Numbered from the stretch's first letter, positions 32,216 to 40,599 are shown. The stretch: DNA of 50,428 nucleotides from an uncultured Corynebacterium sp. (GCF_943914615.1 NZ_CALUCS010000016.1:1-50428); one strand, 5' to 3'. A program made the numbers and translations. Notes: generated from the sequence alone by a model not told the origin.

Positions 32216-34294
32216 CTAGCTCACCTGTAGTTCAGCGGTTCCCTCGAAAGGAGAAAGCTTGCCCAGGAAGGCCTTCCAATCCCCCTTGAGGCGCACCGTG
32301 TACTTGCCGGGCTGCACATCGCTTGTGCCCCACTCAACGGTGGTCCGTGTCTGCCCAAAGGAATTCTCAAAGGTGATCAGAGTATTCTCGCTGGAGTCGT
32401 CCGCGACTACCTTTCCGCTGGCATCTTCGATGGTCACGTAGCCCTCGCCGTGGCGCATGTCGTTGTTCGGGTTCGCGCCCACGAAAACCACCCGCACCGG
32501 CGAGCCGGCCTTCACTTCCCTCGGCGCTTCCAGTACCTCACCGAACTTCTTGCCCGGCGGTGGCGCATCCATCCAGTTGTCACTACCCGGCACGTTCGGG
32601 ATCAGCCCGGTGAGGTCACCGGCGGGCTGTCCGACCTCCACCGGCTTGCCCTCCTTCAGAGCTCGCGCCATCTCGTCGAGCACGCCCTGGAACGCGGGCA
32701 GTTGGTACTGGCCGAAGATCGTCGCGCCACCCTCGTAATTCTGCGCCTCGTACTCCTCGGGCGTAGTGATGTAGTGGCCGTAAGCGTTTGTGTATCCCTG
32801 CACCACAATCGTGTTTTCTGGCACACCCAGCGCTGCAGCGACCGTGCGCTTCATGCGCAAGCCGCTGGTAATCGTCGGCTCGAAGCCGAGACTCACCAGA
32901 ACAAAGGACCCCAGGCGATGAATCGAGAAGGGGTGAACCTGCTGAATCATGCCGTCGATGTATCCCATTGGCAGCAGGCATTCCTTCGGGCCGTGGATGT
33001 CCTTGATCTCTTGGGGAGCCAGGAAATTGTTGAGGTCGCGGACCCACGGGTTACCTCCGCGCTCCCCCTCGTTGAAGCCCAGGATTGGAACACCGCCACC
33101 GTCTTCCTGCGAGGATCCTGCAAATGCCGCTCCCAGTACCGCCGGACCCAGCTTGTGCTCCTTCTTGTCCGGTGTAAAGCGCGGGCTGGCCACCAGCTGC
33201 GGGCAGTTCACCCATCGCATACGCCCGTCGATACCACCTGCTGACCAGTCTTTACCCAGGTCCTCGGTCGCCGCCATCATCCTCTCGCCGAGGATCTGCG
33301 CGGATTCGCGCTCATCGGCTCCCGGCCCAGAGTTGGGCGTCAACCCCATATTCGGCGTGATGTCACCGGGCGTCATGTTCGCGAAGGCAGCGACGAACGG
33401 TGCATCCTCGGGGTACCGGTGCACCACGCCGTGAGCTTCCTCCGTCGCCCAGGCTGCGTAGCCCTTGTTGTCGCCTGCGATGTGCTTATACTCCGCGCCG
33501 AAGCTCGTCGGGTGCAGCGAGTACCAGTTGATCAAGCCGACCTGCTTGCCACCGCGCGAAACATGGAGGGTCACACTGCGGGTATCCACCCCGTTGGGTA
33601 GCGCCTTCTTATCCTCTTCGGGGTTGCGGTCCCACGAGGTCTTTGACCTATTGACGCCCGCATCAGCGACGGTTGTCTCAGCAACCGTGACCTCTGAAGG
33701 CTGGATGTCCGCGTGCGCGCGCTCAATGGCGGTAACAATGCCAGCTACCGTGGCCTCGAAAGTCTTCGGGCGGAAGCCACCGTGGGTGATGTCGACCATC
33801 AAATGCTGGGACGTGCCGCCTGGAGCCACGTGAGTGTGGGTGGCAGTGAGTAGGACGTTGGTCTGGTCGTACAGATCCCCGAACTTCTCCTTAAGGCGGC
33901 GGAGCACCTCTAGGTGGATGGACTGGAACATCAGCCCAACGTCGCAGGTGACGTGAACGAAACGGGAGTTGTCGCGGTTGGCGTCAACAAAAATAAACGC
34001 GCGGGCGTACTGGCGGCGCTGAATGCCGACGGTCTTCTGATCGTCCACGGCGTAGCCGAACATGCCGGCGCCCCACGGCTCGCCAGTCATGTCCGCGAGC
34101 CCCCGGCCGACGTTAAATCCTCCCCCGCTACCGCCGGTAGCTTCCTGCGCACTGACCCCTGGGGCACCAGCGGAAGCCCACAGGACGGTGCCGGAGACAG
34201 CAGCCATGCCACGGAAGAAGTTGCGGCGACTGAGCTGGGACTTCAGCGGGTCCTGCAGATTGTTTGGGGTTGCATTCTGGCCGTGTTCACACAT
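32216..34294 (-). CDS. Tat-exported neutral ceramidase-like amidase
   Basis: This 692-residue secreted enzyme of the neutral/alkaline ceramidase family releases a fatty acid and sphingoid base from ceramide. A twin-arginine signal (SRRNFFRG, residue 22 on) is followed by a hydrophobic stretch ending at GVSAQEA, so cleavage is expected near residue 50. Zn-ligand motif ATHTHVAPGG has His153 and His155, and NWYSLHPTSF adds a third His. The family GDxSPN nucleophile motif reads GDITPN, with Thr313 in place of Ser. GDNKGYAAW and the C-terminal beta domain (about 545-692) are also present. It is not part of the M. tuberculosis or C. glutamicum order here, so it looks like a lineage-specific insertion between oxyR and hrpA. 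Confidence 0.88.
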   Translation of the reverse strand: MCEHGQNATPNNLQDPLKSQLSRRNFFRGMAAVSGTVLWASAGAPGVSAQEATGGSGGGFNVGRGLADMTGEPWGAGMFGYAVDDQKTVGIQRRQYARAFIFVDANRDNSRFVHVTCDVGLMFQSIHLEVLRRLKEKFGDLYDQTNVLLTATHTHVAPGGTSQHLMVDITHGGFRPKTFEATVAGIVTAIERAHADIQPSEVTVAETTVADAGVNRSKTSWDRNPEEDKKALPNGVDTRSVTLHVSRGGKQVGLINWYSLHPTSFGAEYKHIAGDNKGYAAWATEEAHGVVHRYPEDAPFVAAFANMTPGDITPNMGLTPNSGPGADERESAQILGERMMAATEDLGKDWSAGGIDGRMRWVNCPQLVASPRFTPDKKEHKLGPAVLGAAFAGSSQEDGGGVPILGFNEGERGGNPWVRDLNNFLAPQEIKDIHGPKECLLPMGYIDGMIQQVHPFSIHRLGSFVLVSLGFEPTITSGLRMKRTVAAALGVPENTIVVQGYTNAYGHYITTPEEYEAQNYEGGATIFGQYQLPAFQGVLDEMARALKEGKPVEVGQPAGDLTGLIPNVPGSDNWMDAPPPGKKFGEVLEAPREVKAGSPVRVVFVGANPNNDMRHGEGYVTIEDASGKVVADDSSENTLITFENSFGQTRTTVEWGTSDVQPGKYTVRLKGDWKAFLGKLSPFEGTAELQVS

Positions 34295-34381
34295 GAGGTC
34301 TCTCGTTTCTCAAAACTACTTAAATAATCAGATTGTTTTGACTGACGAAAGACTAGACCGAATCCATGGGACGTAGGGATA

Positions 34382-34402
34382 GTTTGCGTATATTAAGCAA
34401 AC
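34382..34402. promoter_or_regulatory. Operator-like inverted repeat, ceramidase/hrpA gap
   Basis: GTTTGC (34382-34387) and GCAAAC (34397-34402) are perfect complements with a 9-nt AT-rich spacer, about 90 bp upstream of the ceramidase ATG. The whole divergent gap (34295-34543) is AT-rich for this genome. Confidence 0.45.
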
Positions 34403-34477
34403 ATTTATGACGCTCTAATCTTGTTTGGGGGTAAAAAGCACAGAGGGGTGCAGGTTCCTCTCCCAGGAGCGCGTTGT

Positions 34478-34483
34478 TAGAAT
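34478..34483 (+). promoter_or_regulatory. Extended -10 box of hrpA
   Basis: TGTTAGAAT is an extended -10 match (TGN followed by TAGAAT). The resulting leader of about 55 nt holds a weak CCCC/GGGG hairpin (34496-34512) followed by five T residues. Confidence 0.5.
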
Positions 34484-34543
34484 CGGCCTGTTCAGCCCCG
34501 TAAACACAGGGGATTTTTCACTAGCGAGACGGGTGATTCACAC

Positions 34544-37500
34544 ATGACGGACGCGCACGGGTCGGCCTCCCCCACCAACGGAGACCGCCCCCAGGGCAAG
34601 CCGCAGGGGCGCAAGCGCTCCCGGCGACGCTCGAACAAGCGCCGCCGCCCGCAGTTCATCCGCACTTTTCCACCGATTACCTACCCCGACCTGCCGGTCT
34701 CCGAGCGGCGGAAGGACATCAAGAAGGCCATCGAGGACAACCAGGTGGTCATCATCGCCGGTGAGACCGGCTCGGGTAAGACCACCCAGATCCCGAAGAT
34801 GTGCCTGGAACTCGGCCGCGGTCGCACAAAGGTGATCGGCCACACCCAGCCGCGCCGTATCGCAGCTCGCAGCGTGGCCGAGCGCATAGCAGAGGAACTC
34901 GATCAGGAGATCGGCGACGATACCTCCCTGGTCGGCTACAAGATCCGCTTCGACGATACGATCTCGAAACACACCGCTGTGAAGCTCATGACCGACGGTG
35001 TACTGCTCAACGAGATCCAGCGCGACCGCCTGCTGCGGGACTACGACACGATCATTGTCGACGAGGCCCACGAACGCAGCCTCAACATCGACTTCCTGCT
35101 CGGCTACCTCAAGCAGCTGCTGCCGAAGCGGCCGGACTTGAAGATCATCATCACCTCCGCGACGATCGACCCCGAGAGTTTCGCCGAGCACTTTGCGGAC
35201 GCCTCCGGCTCCCCCGCCCCCATCATCGAGGTCTCGGGGCGAACCTACCCGGTGGAGATTCGCTATCGCCCGCTCGTGACGGAGCGTGAAAACCCGAAGA
35301 CCGGCGAGGTCATCGAGGTGGAGACCGACCCCCTGGACGGGCTTGTAGCGGCGTGTAAGGAGCTGATGCGCGCCGGCGAGGGCGACATCCTATGCTTCTT
35401 CTCCGGCGAACGCGAGATCCGCGATGCCGCCGAGGCGCTGGAAGGCGAGTTCGCCGGCGCCGGCGGCGCACGCAAGGTAGACGTGTTGCCCCTGTTCGGC
35501 CGACTCTCCAATGCCGAGCAGCACCGCGTGTTCCGCACCGGGCCACGCCGCCGCATCGTACTGGCGACCAACATCGCGGAAACCTCGCTGACGGTTCCTG
35601 GCATTCACTACGTGGTGGATACCGGCTATGCCCGTATCTCCCGCTATTCCAACCGCACCAAGGTCCAACGCCTGCCTGTGGAGCCCATCAGTCAAGCCAG
35701 TGCCAAACAACGCTCCGGCCGCTCGGGCCGCATCGCCGACGGCATCGCCATCCGTCTGTACTCCGAGGAGGACTTCGAGGCGCGCCCGGAGTTCACCGAC
35801 CCGGAGATTTTGCGCACCCACCTTTCCAGCGTGATCCTGTCCATGGCCGCCCTTGGCCTAGGCGATATTGAACGCTTCCCGTTCCTGCAGGCACCCGACA
35901 GCAAGTCCATCCGTGACGGTGTAGCTCTACTGCAGGAGCTCGGAGCGTTGGCGTCAACAAAGGACGCAGCGCTTACCCCCATCGGCCGCGACATGGCGCG
36001 CATCCCCACCGATCCGCGGCTCGCGCGCATGCTGGCGGCCGGGCATGCAAACAACATCATCGAACCCATCGCGGTCATCGTGTCCGCCCTGTCCATCCAG
36101 GACGTGCGCGAACGTCCGCTGGAAAAGCAGCAACAGGCCGACGAAATGCACGCGCGTTTCAAGGCGAACTCAGACTTTGTGAGCCTACTGAAGCTCTGGA
36201 ACTACCTGCAGGAACAGCGCCAGGAGCTGTCCGCGAACAAGTTCCGCAAGCTGTGCCAGCGGGAGTTTATCCACTATGTGCGCGTCCGCGAATGGATGGA
36301 TCTGGTGCGCCAAATGCTTTCCGTCGTGCAGGACCTTAGCTGGAAGATACCGAATATCCGCCACGTGAGGGAGCTCGTTTTCGAGCCGGAGACGATCGAC
36401 GAGGATCTGGTTCACAAGTCCATTCTTACTGGCCTTTTAACCCACGTGGGGATGCGCGAAGGCAACTCCAAGCAGTTCACCGGCACCCGTGGCTCGCACT
36501 TTGTGGTGCATCCTTCCTCGCACGTGTCCAAGAAGCCCCCACAGTGGCTTATGGCCGCTGAGCTGGTGGAAACCTCGCAGGTCTTCGCCCGCACGGTGGG
36601 GCCCATCGACCCGAGCTGGATCGAAGCGATCGCCCCGCACATGGTGAAGTACAACTATTCGGAGCCGGTATGGTCGTCTTCCCGTGGGGCGGCAATGGTG
36701 CACGAAAAGGTGCTGCTTCTGGGGTTGCCGATCGTCGCCGACCGGATGGTCAATGCATCGAAGGTGGATCGGGCCTTGGCGCGCGAATTGTTCATCCGGC
36801 ACGCGCTCGTGGAGGGCGATTGGAGAACCCGCCACCATTTCTTCGCCCACAACCAAAAGCTTCTCTCCGAGGCTACCGAGTTGGAGGATAAGGCTCGCCG
36901 CCGCGATATCGTTGTCGACGATCAAACGCTCTTTGATTTTTATGACGCCCGCTTGCCCGAGAAAATCGTTTCCTCCCGGCACTTTGATTCCTGGTGGAAG
37001 AAGGCTCGCCATAAAGATCCGCATCAGCTGGATTTCACACTCGACGCACTGATCGACTCGGAGGAGGCCGCGAAGGCTGCCGATGAGTTCCCCGACGTGT
37101 GGAGGCAGGGCAGCCTGGAATTCGAACTTAGCTACGTCTTCTTGCCGGGCGACCCGGACGACGGCATGACGATGCGCGTGCCGATCCCACTGCTGGCGAA
37201 CGTCTCCGAGCCGGAGACGCGGTGGCTGGTAGCCGGTATGCGAGAGGAACTGGCCATCGCCCTGATCCGTTCTCTGCCCAAGCCGCTGCGCACGAGTGTG
37301 GTACCAGCCAGTAACTTCGCCGCGGCGGCCCTGCGGAAGATGGTTCCTTTCGACGGTGAGTTTGGATTCGCGCTGGCCGAGGCACTGCGCGAGCTAGGTG
37401 GCCAGGGGATCTCCGCGCAGGATTTCGACTGGTCCCGTGTCCCGGGGCACTTGCGAATGCAATTCGCCGCCATCGACCGCCGCGGCAACGTGATCGAGAA

Positions 37501-38563
37501 GTCGCGCGACCTGCAATACCTGCAGAACAAGCTGGCCGGACAGGTCACGTCTGCCATTGCACAGGCCGCCGCCCGTTCCAAGACCGCCGCTCCCAGCGAG
37601 GCCGCACAGCACACGCCGTCCCGCCGAAAGGGCTCGAAGAAGCAGGCCGGAACCTCCACCGGTGTGCTAGCCACCGCAGATGCGTGGACCGCAGACGGTA
37701 TCGGCGTGCTGCCGGAGACGGTGGAGACGGTGGTGGATGGCCAGACCCTCAACACCTACCCCGCGATCGTTATCGCTAAGGGCGGCGCAAACGGTGCAGC
37801 GGGTGCAAACGGTGCAGCGAAAAGCAGGGTGACCTTGAAGGCCTTCCCCACCAAACAGGCGGCGGATGGCCAGCAGTTCACCACGGTTTTAAACATGATG
37901 GTCGGTGCTTGCACGGTATCCCCAAAGCAGATGATTAAGGGGCTGCCGCTACGCCAACGGGTGGCCATGGAGAATACTCCCGGGGGCGTGGATGGCCTAG
38001 TGAACGACGTTGTGGCGCTGGCATGCCGCGACATGTTGATGAAGTTGGGGCCGGTTATCCGCGATCCGGAAAAGTGCGAGGAGGTCATTTCAGTAGCTCG
38101 CTCCCAAGGCCCCGGACGCGTGCGCCAGTATGTGGTTGCCCTGGCTCCTGCGGTGCTGGCAGTAGCCGATATGTCTGCGGAGCTTAAGGGCTGGTCGGGT
38201 GAAGCTATCGACGATATGCGCTCACAGCTTGAATTCTTCCTGGGCAAACATGCGATCGCCCGGAATGGCATTGAGCACATGCGCCATGTTCCGCGCTATG
38301 TGGAGGCGATGCGCGCACGCCTGGAGCTGATGCAGACGGATCCGGACAAGGAGGAGGATCTGGACGATGAGGTCCAGGAGGCCTTCGAATTGTTGGAGAA
38401 GACCAAGAAGCGCCTGCCGACGGCGCGGGCTGCCTCGCCGCAGGTTAAGGAGGTGCGCTGGATGATCGAGGAGCTGCGCGTCAGCCTTTTCGCCCAGAAT
38501 CTCGGTACGGCTCATTCGGTTTCCCTGCAGCGCATCCGCAAGAAGCTGGAGAAGATTCGTTAG
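34544..38563 (+). CDS. hrpA: ATP-dependent RNA helicase HrpA
   Basis: This 1339-residue DEAH-box RNA helicase has a very basic N-terminal tail (GRKRSRRRSNKRRRP), Walker A GETGSGKTTQ (near residue 73), the TQPRRIAARSVAER motif Ia, DEAHERS motif II (near 173), SATIDPE motif III, and QRSGRSGRI motif VI. HA2 and OB-fold regions come next (about 440-700), then the long DUF3418 C-terminal half. Related HrpA proteins rescue collided or stalled ribosomes and act on mRNA. An 18-bp direct repeat encodes two copies of GANGAA near residue 1083. ATG 34544 has only a weak GGGTG upstream. It is about the length usual for the family. Confidence 0.95.
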   Translation: MTDAHGSASPTNGDRPQGKPQGRKRSRRRSNKRRRPQFIRTFPPITYPDLPVSERRKDIKKAIEDNQVVIIAGETGSGKTTQIPKMCLELGRGRTKVIGHTQPRRIAARSVAERIAEELDQEIGDDTSLVGYKIRFDDTISKHTAVKLMTDGVLLNEIQRDRLLRDYDTIIVDEAHERSLNIDFLLGYLKQLLPKRPDLKIIITSATIDPESFAEHFADASGSPAPIIEVSGRTYPVEIRYRPLVTERENPKTGEVIEVETDPLDGLVAACKELMRAGEGDILCFFSGEREIRDAAEALEGEFAGAGGARKVDVLPLFGRLSNAEQHRVFRTGPRRRIVLATNIAETSLTVPGIHYVVDTGYARISRYSNRTKVQRLPVEPISQASAKQRSGRSGRIADGIAIRLYSEEDFEARPEFTDPEILRTHLSSVILSMAALGLGDIERFPFLQAPDSKSIRDGVALLQELGALASTKDAALTPIGRDMARIPTDPRLARMLAAGHANNIIEPIAVIVSALSIQDVRERPLEKQQQADEMHARFKANSDFVSLLKLWNYLQEQRQELSANKFRKLCQREFIHYVRVREWMDLVRQMLSVVQDLSWKIPNIRHVRELVFEPETIDEDLVHKSILTGLLTHVGMREGNSKQFTGTRGSHFVVHPSSHVSKKPPQWLMAAELVETSQVFARTVGPIDPSWIEAIAPHMVKYNYSEPVWSSSRGAAMVHEKVLLLGLPIVADRMVNASKVDRALARELFIRHALVEGDWRTRHHFFAHNQKLLSEATELEDKARRRDIVVDDQTLFDFYDARLPEKIVSSRHFDSWWKKARHKDPHQLDFTLDALIDSEEAAKAADEFPDVWRQGSLEFELSYVFLPGDPDDGMTMRVPIPLLANVSEPETRWLVAGMREELAIALIRSLPKPLRTSVVPASNFAAAALRKMVPFDGEFGFALAEALRELGGQGISAQDFDWSRVPGHLRMQFAAIDRRGNVIEKSRDLQYLQNKLAGQVTSAIAQAAARSKTAAPSEAAQHTPSRRKGSKKQAGTSTGVLATADAWTADGIGVLPETVETVVDGQTLNTYPAIVIAKGGANGAAGANGAAKSRVTLKAFPTKQAADGQQFTTVLNMMVGACTVSPKQMIKGLPLRQRVAMENTPGGVDGLVNDVVALACRDMLMKLGPVIRDPEKCEEVISVARSQGPGRVRQYVVALAPAVLAVADMSAELKGWSGEAIDDMRSQLEFFLGKHAIARNGIEHMRHVPRYVEAMRARLELMQTDPDKEEDLDDEVQEAFELLEKTKKRLPTARAASPQVKEVRWMIEELRVSLFAQNLGTAHSVSLQRIRKKLEKIR
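37784..37819 (+). repeat. 18-bp tandem repeat inside hrpA
   Basis: Two copies of GGYGCAAACGGTGCAGCG (37784-37801, 37802-37819) differ at one base and encode Gly-Ala-Asn-Gly-Ala-Ala twice. They lie in a linker of the C-terminal half, where copy number could vary between strains. Confidence 0.75.
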
Positions 38564-38575
38564 TTTTCCTCGCCG

Positions 38576-39067
38576 CTAGTTTTCTTCGTCGCTGGGTTCC
38601 AGTTGAGGCTCAGTTAGGGCGTGGCGGTGCGCTCGCAGGGATTCAATTTCCTGCTCGAAGTCTTCGGCGCAGTTGAAGGACTTATACACCGAGGCAAAGC
38701 GCAGGTATGCAACCTCATCTAGGGTGCGTAGCGGGTCGAGGATCGCCAGGCCGATCTGGTTGGCGGGGACTTGTGAGCCATGCGCCACGCGCACTGCCTG
38801 TTCCACCTCGTGTGCAAGGCGCTTCAGGGCATCATCAGAGACGTCGCGGCCTTGGCATGCCCGCCGAACGCCCTTGATGACCTTTTCCCTACTGAACTCC
38901 TCGGTCACTCCGTTTCGCTTGACCACCAAGAGGACGGATCGCTCGATGGTTGTGAAGCGAGTCTGACACTCGCTGCACTCACGGCGACGGCGAATGGATA
39001 CGCCCATTTCGATGGAGCGCGAGTCTACTACGCGGGAAGATTCAGAACTGCAAGAGGGGCACAACAC
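38576..39067 (-). CDS. nrdR: Ribonucleotide-reductase regulator NrdR
   Basis: This 163-residue repressor of nrd genes senses dATP/ATP. The N-terminal zinc ribbon has CPSC and CSEC pairs with RRRR between. The ATP-cone follows (LLVVKRNGVTEEFSREKVIKGVRRAC, about 46-72), and FASVYKSF marks its end. The start is GTG 39067, followed by a TTG codon; the protein begins like MHCPFC-type NrdR. TAAGCT (minus strand, 39075-39080) lies 7 nt before the GTG, and GGGGG in the gap could also serve as a ribosome binding site. It is downstream of divS on the same strand, as in C. glutamicum. Confidence 0.96.
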   Translation of the reverse strand: MLCPSCSSESSRVVDSRSIEMGVSIRRRRECSECQTRFTTIERSVLLVVKRNGVTEEFSREKVIKGVRRACQGRDVSDDALKRLAHEVEQAVRVAHGSQVPANQIGLAILDPLRTLDEVAYLRFASVYKSFNCAEDFEQEIESLRAHRHALTEPQLEPSDEEN

Positions 39068-39135
39068 GCCCCCAAGCTTAGCTCTTCACTACACCAGGAC
39101 AGAAGCTAGAAAAGCTAAATCCTTACCCACAGGCC

Positions 39136-39519
39136 TTAAGGAATTAGTACGGGTGCAAGGCCAATCAGTGCAGACATTGCACCCAGGGACACCATGGCTG
39201 CTCCTGGAGAGTGAACCACACGATCCACACGCGCACGAAGTGCCTCAACACGACTAAAACGTTCCTCGAACACCCTTTCGTTAGAGCCAGCGATCCGCGC
39301 CGCTCTATTCCTAGATATCGAACGGACTACAGGTGCTGCAGGGTAACCATAGGTGTTCGATTTAACTTCTTCGCCCACCTGTTCCCAATCTGGCTTGAGA
39401 ACCCGCGGCTGACGCAGGGGCGCTACCCGATCGTGGCGCGTTACCCGGTGGCGCGTTGCGGACGGGCGGAATGTTGCAGACTGGCGGGACATCGAAGGAC
39501 GTACAATTGAGGTGGTCAT
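39136..39519 (-). CDS. divS: SOS-induced cell-division suppressor DivS-like protein
   Basis: This 127-residue protein has a basic, disordered first half (many Arg, Ser and Pro), a central helical EERFSRVEALRARVDRVV segment, and one membrane helix at the very C-terminus (GAAMVSLGAMSALIGLAPVL). Position defines it: between nrdR and lexA and divergent from lexA, where C. glutamicum has divS and M. tuberculosis has Rv2719c. No LysM domain, present in the M. tuberculosis protein, can be seen. ATG 39519 has AAGGAG 7 nt upstream. The promoter contains a LexA box, so it should be induced by DNA damage. Confidence 0.8.
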   Translation of the reverse strand: MTTSIVRPSMSRQSATFRPSATRHRVTRHDRVAPLRQPRVLKPDWEQVGEEVKSNTYGYPAAPVVRSISRNRAARIAGSNERVFEERFSRVEALRARVDRVVHSPGAAMVSLGAMSALIGLAPVLIP

Positions 39520-39580
39520 AAGCTAACTCCTTAGTGGATCGGCACCATCTTTTAGACAGTGCTCAAAACTTGCTTCGCTG

Positions 39581-39597
39581 TGGTTCACAGTGAACCA
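39581..39597. promoter_or_regulatory. 17-bp palindrome in the divS leader
   Basis: TGGTTCAC (39581-39588), A, GTGAACCA (39590-39597) is a perfect palindrome. It lies 15-30 bp downstream of the expected divS transcription start. It is not a LexA box. Another GTGAACCA half-site occurs at 39210-39217 inside divS. Confidence 0.6.
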
Positions 39598-39622
39598 TCC
39601 GCGCCAGACAGGTTGTGGTCAA

Positions 39623-39651
39623 TTATTAGAACGGTAGATCAGGTGTTCTAA
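39623..39651 (-). promoter_or_regulatory. divS promoter
   Basis: On the minus strand TTAGAA (39651-39646) and TAATAA (39628-39623) are exactly 17 nt apart. The LexA box at 39635-39650 covers the -35 and most of the spacer. Confidence 0.6.
39635..39650. promoter_or_regulatory. LexA (SOS) box 1, divS promoter
   Basis: TAGATCAGGTGTTCTA matches the actinobacterial SOS box (TCGAAC-N4-GTTCGA) at 9 of 12 defined positions; reversed it reads TAGAAC-N4-GATCTA. It overlaps the divS promoter. Confidence 0.65.
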
Positions 39652-39672
39652 TTTCGCTCACGACCGTGAATT

Positions 39673-39688
39673 TAGCACGCCTGTTCGA
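39673..39688. promoter_or_regulatory. LexA (SOS) box 2, between divS and lexA
   Basis: TAGCACGCCTGTTCGA matches TCGAAC-N4-GTTCGA at 10 of 12 positions, with a perfect right half. A weaker third candidate, with only a perfect left half, starts at 39715 and reaches the lexA -35 region. Confidence 0.6.
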
Positions 39689-39750
39689 ACGTGTCTAGTG
39701 AAATTCCGAACTTTTCGAACACATACACTAGAAATTCCCGCTTTATCAGG

Positions 39751-39756
39751 TAAAGT
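39751..39756 (+). promoter_or_regulatory. -10 box of lexA
   Basis: TAAAGT lies 43 bp before GTG 39799, giving a short leader with a GAGTGAGG ribosome binding site. Confidence 0.5.
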
Positions 39757-39798
39757 CGTTTGGGACATCTGAAGTGAATACCGAGTGAGGTACATCCC

Positions 39799-40599
39799 GT
39801 GAGCACCGACGAATCCACCGATAGCCCCGCCCCACGCCCGCGCCTCGGCCGCCCGCCGAAGTCGGAGGCCGACAAGCGTGCCGAGAAGCAAGCGCAGAAG
39901 GACGGCCAGAAGCCAGCCTTGAGCACCCGTCAGCGCCGCATTCTTGAGGTCATTAAGGACTCGACGGTTATCCGTGGCTATCCGCCGAGCATCCGGGAGA
40001 TTGCGGATGCTGTGGGGCTACATTCCACTTCCTCCGTCTCCTACCATCTCACCCAGCTTGAGAAGCGCGGCTACCTCCGCCGCGACGGCAAGCGTCCCCG
40101 TGCCGTTGACGTACGTGCGTTCGACGGTGGCAAACTGGACAACGAGGGTACTAAGGGCAACGCAACCAAACCCAAGGCCAACGCTTCAGCCTCGGAGCAG
40201 ACGGTCGACGGTGAGGCCATGCCCGAGGCAACCTATGTTCCAGTTGTCGGCCAAATCGCTGCCGGCGCTCCAATCCTCGCGGAGCAAAACGTCGAAGCTC
40301 ACTTCCCTCTCCCCCAAGAGCTCGTGGGCAATGGCGAACTTTTCCTGCTCCAGGTCGTGGGTGAGTCGATGCACGACGCAGGTATTTTCAACGGTGACTG
40401 GGTGGTTGTTCGCTCGCAGTCCGTCGCGGAGTTCGGCGACTTCGTGGCAGCAATGATCGACGGCGAGGCAACAGTCAAGGAGTTCCAGAAGGATTCCGAC
40501 GGCCTGTGGCTGATCCCCCACAACCCACTATTCGAGCCCATTCCCGCCGAGGAAGCGACGATCCTGGGTAAGGTCGCCGCGGTTCTGCGCAAGATCTAG
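39799..40599 (+). CDS. lexA: SOS repressor LexA
   Basis: The 266-residue repressor has a disordered, Pro/Lys-rich 40-residue N-terminal extension, then a winged HTH (STRQRRILEVIKDSTVIRGYP, SIREIADAVGL). A variable linker follows, then the self-cleavage domain. The scissile bond is Ala155-Gly156 (QIAAGAP). The catalytic dyad is Ser190 (GESMHDAG) and Lys227 (ATVKEF). RecA filaments, whose gene ends the window, stimulate cleavage. The start is GTG 39799. LexA boxes lie in the divergent control region shared with divS. Confidence 0.97.
   Translation: MSTDESTDSPAPRPRLGRPPKSEADKRAEKQAQKDGQKPALSTRQRRILEVIKDSTVIRGYPPSIREIADAVGLHSTSSVSYHLTQLEKRGYLRRDGKRPRAVDVRAFDGGKLDNEGTKGNATKPKANASASEQTVDGEAMPEATYVPVVGQIAAGAPILAEQNVEAHFPLPQELVGNGELFLLQVVGESMHDAGIFNGDWVVVRSQSVAEFGDFVAAMIDGEATVKEFQKDSDGLWLIPHNPLFEPIPAEEATILGKVAAVLRKI

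Noticed and set aside
39715..39730. Third LexA box TCGAACACATACACTA
   Set aside because: The left half is perfect but only two of six right-half bases match, so it is mentioned but not listed as a site.
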